Shown in pieces: positions 20,998 to 23,901 of a stretch of DNA of 23,901 nucleotides. The stretch is from JBAVQS01 sp049694275. GTDB taxonomy: Bacteria; Chloroflexota; Anaerolineae; UBA4142; SHND01. The notes beneath the pieces were generated by a model. It ran no database searches and was not told where the DNA came from. It saw only the letters and a list, made by a program, of their open reading frames with translations. The DNA is taken from the NCBI GenBank assembly GCA_049694275.1, contig JBAVQS010000111.1, positions 1 through 23,901 on the forward strand, read 5' to 3'. A program made the translations under genes and the position numbers. Position 1 is the first letter of the stretch. Each line of letters opens with the position of its first letter.

Positions 20998-22092
20998 ATG
21001 CCAAACGAGCAACAGATTTTACAGGCGCTTTCGCATGTCCAGGAGCCGGAACTGCACCGCGACCTCGTGTCGCTGAAAATGGTCAAGGATGTTGCGATCC
21101 AGAAGGATACGGTCAATTTTACCATTGTCCTGACCACGCCGGCCTGCCCGCTCCGTTCCCAGATCGAGAGCGAGGCCAAGGCGGCGGTCATGGCGCTCCC
21201 CGGCGTCTCGCAGGTCAACATCAAGTGGGATTCCAACGTGCCAATGGACCAGCGCATCAGCGGGCGCATCAACGTGCCGATCCGATCCACGATTGCGGTG
21301 GCCTCGGGCAAGGGCGGCGTCGGCAAGTCTACCGTCGCGGTCAACCTGGCCGTCGCGCTGGCGCAGGCCGGCGCCAGGGTTGGACTGATGGATGCGGATA
21401 TTTATGGTCCGAATATCCCGATCATGATGGGCGTGGACGGCCAGCGCCCGATGGCGACCGATAACAAGATCATTCCGCTCGAAGCGTTCGGCATCAAGCT
21501 CATGTCGATGGGCTTTCTCGTTTCGCCGGAACAGGCGATGATCTGGCGCGGCCCAATGCTGCACTCGGCCATTCGCCAGTTCCTGAGCGATGTCGATTGG
21601 GGGGAGCTTGACTATCTCGTGATCGACCTGCCGCCTGGCACGGGCGATGCGCAACTGACCCTCGCCCAGTCGGTCCCGCTCACCGGCGCGATCATTGTCG
21701 CCACGCCACAGGATGTTGCGCTGGCGGATGTGGTCCGCGGCGTCAGCATGTTCCAGAAACTCGAAGTGCCGGTGCTCGGCGTGGTCGAGAACATGTCCTA
21801 TTTCCTGTGCCCCCACTGCGGCGACCGCACGGATATTTTCGATCACGGCGGCGCGCACGAGATGGCGAATCGGATGAATGTGCCGTTCCTCGGCGAGATC
21901 CCGCTCGACACCAAGATTCGCCTTGGCGGTGACACCGGATTGCCGGTGATGGTCACAGAGCCGGATTCGCCGCTCGGCAAGGCATTCCGCACAGCGGCCG
22001 AGAATATCGCGGCCAGGGTGAGCGTGATGAATTTACAGTCAGGGCAGGGGAACCTGATTTCCGCCGGTTCGATTCCCATCATCAAGCGATAG
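20998..22092 (+). CDS. mrp: Mrp/ApbC-family Fe-S cluster carrier ATPase
   Basis: The 364-aa protein has an N-terminal MIP18/DUF59 domain (residues 1-80, with TTPACPLRSQIE at about 46-57) and a MinD/ParA-like P-loop ATPase. The deviant Walker A is GKGGVGKST at 104-112, preceded by VASG; Walker B is VIDLPPGTGD. The cluster-binding CPHC has C271 and C274. Members carry and transfer Fe-S clusters to target apoproteins as dimers. The ATG at 20998 has GAGG five bases upstream, provided by the repeat tail. It is followed by a clear terminator. The three Fe-S proteins 2 kb upstream could be clients, though they are not cotranscribed. Confidence 0.95.
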   Translation: MPNEQQILQALSHVQEPELHRDLVSLKMVKDVAIQKDTVNFTIVLTTPACPLRSQIESEAKAAVMALPGVSQVNIKWDSNVPMDQRISGRINVPIRSTIAVASGKGGVGKSTVAVNLAVALAQAGARVGLMDADIYGPNIPIMMGVDGQRPMATDNKIIPLEAFGIKLMSMGFLVSPEQAMIWRGPMLHSAIRQFLSDVDWGELDYLVIDLPPGTGDAQLTLAQSVPLTGAIIVATPQDVALADVVRGVSMFQKLEVPVLGVVENMSYFLCPHCGDRTDIFDHGGAHEMANRMNVPFLGEIPLDTKIRLGGDTGLPVMVTEPDSPLGKAFRTAAENIAARVSVMNLQSGQGNLISAGSIPIIKR

Positions 22093-22096
22093 CCAG

Positions 22097-22131
22097 GACC
22101 CCAGGGTTTCAAAAAACCTTGGGGTCTTTTT
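22097..22131 (+). terminator. Rho-independent terminator of mrp
   Basis: GACCCCAGGGTTT and AAACCTTGGGGTC form a stem with one G-U pair and a short loop, followed by TTTTT. It starts five bases after the mrp stop. Confidence 0.9.
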
Positions 22132-22136
22132 GCGAC

Positions 22137-22165
22137 TTGTATTTGCCTGGCATCTCTGGTAGAAT
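22137..22165 (+). promoter_or_regulatory. Promoter of the TPR gene
   Basis: TTGTAT (22137-22142), a 17-base spacer and TAGAAT (22160-22165). Predicted start near 22172, about 37 bases before the ATG. Confidence 0.65.
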
Positions 22166-22208
22166 TTCAACATCGATTCAAGGAACACTCACCCCATGAG
22201 GCAAATGA

Positions 22209-22568
22209 ATGGCTGATAAAAAGATTGTGGCCGAGCTAACGCCGAGTCAGGCCATCGAACAGTACCAACGGGCGGTCGAAATGGAGCCGAATAGTGCTGA
22301 CAAGTATATGGAATTGGGCGCGGCCTATTACATCGCTCACCGCTGGGATGATGCGATCCAGGCTTTTGAAAAGGCTGCCCAGCTCCAGCCCGACCTGGGC
22401 CATGTACACTACTATCTCGGCGTCCTCTACGCCGCGAAAGGGGACAAGGCCCGGGCGCAAAAGGAGTTGGATGCGGTTATCAAGGTGAGTAAGAACCCGA
22501 TTCTGATTGCGCAGGCCAAGGCGCGCATCCCGGCGGTGACGGGCCCGGCGCAATTAGCCCGGAGCTAA
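22209..22568 (+). CDS. Small tetratricopeptide-repeat protein
   Basis: The 119-aa soluble product has TPR units with the usual W/G/Y and A/P spacing: residues about 12-28 (half unit, AIEQYQRAVEMEPN), 29-62 (DKYMELGAAYYIAHRWDDAI...LQPD) and 63-96 (GHVHYYLGVLYAAKGDKARA). The first, truncated unit suggests a minimal two-and-a-half-repeat scaffold for protein binding. The ATG at 22209 has GAGG seven bases upstream. It lies between its own promoter and terminator, so it is a single-gene transcript. The partner is unknown. Confidence 0.85.
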   Translation: MADKKIVAELTPSQAIEQYQRAVEMEPNSADKYMELGAAYYIAHRWDDAIQAFEKAAQLQPDLGHVHYYLGVLYAAKGDKARAQKELDAVIKVSKNPILIAQAKARIPAVTGPAQLARS

Positions 22569-22586
22569 GCCGGTGCGTGCTATGCG

Positions 22587-22623
22587 GCGGGCTACCTGTT
22601 CTATACAGGCGCCCGCTTTTTTT
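22587..22623 (+). terminator. Rho-independent terminator of the TPR gene
   Basis: GCGGGC pairs with GCCCGC, with an inner CCTGT/ACAGG stem, followed by seven T residues. It begins 18 bases after the TPR stop. Confidence 0.9.
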
Positions 22624-22660
22624 CGTTCGGATTTTCCTGTACTGCATGATGGAGGTTGAC

Positions 22661-23901
22661 ATGGATTATCGCATTGAAAAAGATTCGATGGGCGAATTGC
22701 AGGTGCCCGCGAATGCGTTGTGGGGCGCCCAGACTCAGCGGGCCATCCAGAACTTTCCCATAAGTGGCGGCAAGCCCTATCCTGCCTTTGTCTGGTCGAT
22801 GGCGCTGATCAAGCGCGCCGCCGCCGAGGTCAACCGCGATCTCGGGTTGCTCGATCCCAAACTTGCGGATGCCATCGCGCAAGCCGCGCAAGAGGTGATG
22901 GCGGGCAAGTGGGCGGACCAGTTTGTCGTCGATCCCTTCCAGGCAGGCGCGGGTACTTCCCACAATATGAATGTGAACGAGGTGATTGCGAACCGTGCAA
23001 ACCAGATTCTCTGGAGCGAGCTGGACGACAAGAACAAGCAGGTGAATCCGAACGATCATGTCAACATGGCGCAGTCCACCAACGACACGATTCCGACGGC
23101 GATTCGCCTGGGCGCGCTCTGGCGGTTGGATGAAATGCTCAAGGTGGTCAACGGGCTGGCGGACGCGCTCGAGGAAAAAGCGCAGGAATTCGACCCGATC
23201 GTGAAATCGGGCCGCACGCACTTGCAGGATGCGGTGCCGGTGCGCCTCGGGCAGGAATTTGGCGGATATGCCCAGGCGGTCCGCAATGACAGTGAGCGGA
23301 TTGCGACAGCGGGCGATCGTTTGCGCCGGCTGGGCATCGGCGGCACCGCCGCGGGAACTGGCCTGAACGCACATCCCGAATATCATGCCCGAATGATCGT
23401 GCGGATCAACGAATTGACTGGGCTGAACGTCCGCAGTTCGGGTAACCTGTTCGAGTCGATGCAGTCGAACGCGGATGCGGCAGATTTTTCGGCGGCTCTC
23501 AACACCCTTGCCGTGACGCTGACCCGCATCGCCAATGATTTCCGCCTGCTCGCCTCTGGTCCCACGACCGGTCTCGACGAGATTCATTTGCCGGCGGTCC
23601 AGCCCGGGTCCTCGATCATGCCGGGCAAGGTCAACCCGGTGATGGCGGAAATGCTCAACATGACCTGCTATCACATCATGGGCAACAACCTCACGATTCA
23701 GCTAGCCGTGGCGGCGGGGCAGTTGGAGCTGAACGTTATGATGCCAATCATTGCGCACGAGGTCTTTGACTCCGAGCATGTGCTGATCGGCGCGATCAAG
23801 GCGTTTACCGACAAGTGCGTCAAGGGGGTGCAGGCGAACCGCGAAAAGGCGGAGGCGTGGTTGGGTAAGAACGTGATTATCGTGACCGCGCTCAATCCGC
23901 T
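22661..23901 (+). CDS. Fumarase/aspartase-superfamily lyase, 3' end beyond the window
   Basis: About 413 codons are present and the frame is still open at the window end; full members are about 460-470 aa. It starts MDYRIEKDSMGELQVPANALWGAQTQRA. Landmarks are GAGTSHNMNVNEVIANRA, VNMAQSTNDTIPTA, SGRTHLQDAVPVRLGQEFGG, GGTAAGTGLN and the superfamily signature GSSIMPGKVNP. GRTH, GGTAxGTGLN and MPGK favour fumarase; GAGTSxNMN, QSTND and AAGQLELNV favour aspartase. I therefore leave the reaction open: hydration of fumarate to malate, or its amination to aspartate. The ATG at 22661 has GGAGG five bases upstream. It follows a terminator, and no clear promoter was seen in the short gap, so some read-through may feed it. 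Confidence 0.9.
   Translation, partial: MDYRIEKDSMGELQVPANALWGAQTQRAIQNFPISGGKPYPAFVWSMALIKRAAAEVNRDLGLLDPKLADAIAQAAQEVMAGKWADQFVVDPFQAGAGTSHNMNVNEVIANRANQILWSELDDKNKQVNPNDHVNMAQSTNDTIPTAIRLGALWRLDEMLKVVNGLADALEEKAQEFDPIVKSGRTHLQDAVPVRLGQEFGGYAQAVRNDSERIATAGDRLRRLGIGGTAAGTGLNAHPEYHARMIVRINELTGLNVRSSGNLFESMQSNADAADFSAALNTLAVTLTRIANDFRLLASGPTTGLDEIHLPAVQPGSSIMPGKVNPVMAEMLNMTCYHIMGNNLTIQLAVAAGQLELNVMMPIIAHEVFDSEHVLIGAIKAFTDKCVKGVQANREKAEAWLGKNVIIVTALNP

Overview
ORGANISM. The window is GC-rich, densely packed bacterial chromosome. The promoters I can read are sigma70-like, several with the -10 variant TAGAAT, and four unrelated palindromic repeat families sit at gene edges. These repeats, together with the TspO-like protein, the NACHT-membrane protein and the Fe-S proteins, remind me of Chloroflexota (Anaerolineae-like). 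That is recall from pattern, not a database result. I see no rRNA, tRNA, CRISPR array or prophage, and no stretch over 300 bases without a gene.

LAYOUT. (1) 33-1343, plus strand: a TspO/MBR-like membrane protein and a small, possibly thioredoxin-fold protein. (2) 1349-10208, minus strand: one long type I restriction-modification operon read hsdR, hsdS, a HEPN-DUF4268 protein, an 88-aa membrane protein, a REP-associated tyrosine transposase (RAYT), hsdM. A promoter with an inverted repeat flanking its -10 box precedes hsdR. The RAYT has been enlarged by three tandem in-frame copies of a roughly 101-bp repeat. A free copy of that repeat lies just upstream of the RAYT, and a short version is translated inside hsdR. 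(3) 10312-11472, minus: MFS transporter with its own promoter. (4) 11571-14311, minus: a three-gene operon from a strong promoter, encoding a membrane protein, a LuxI/FeeM-like acyl synthase and a cytochrome P450; the last two are coupled by TAGTG. It looks like a small acyl-signal or lipid-metabolite cassette. (5) 14447-16681, minus: a NACHT STAND NTPase with a multi-pass membrane C-terminus. (6) 16853-19208: three Fe-S proteins, one forward with a winged-helix-like N-terminus, converging on two reverse ones. (7) 19442-20820, plus: a VapBC-type toxin-antitoxin pair, then a CPBP-family membrane protease. (8) 20998-23901, plus: Mrp/ApbC Fe-S carrier, a TPR protein, and a fumarase/aspartase-superfamily lyase cut by the window end.

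HOW IT FITS TOGETHER. The restriction operon with its embedded HEPN protein, the NACHT-membrane protein and the VapBC pair give three conflict or defence-type loci within 20 kb. The best candidates for something undescribed are: (a) the HEPN-DUF4268 plus 88-aa membrane protein module carried inside a type I RM operon, with hsdM translation coupled to a RAYT that has absorbed its own repeat; and (b) the acyl-synthase/P450 operon, whose P450 lacks the usual I-helix threonine.
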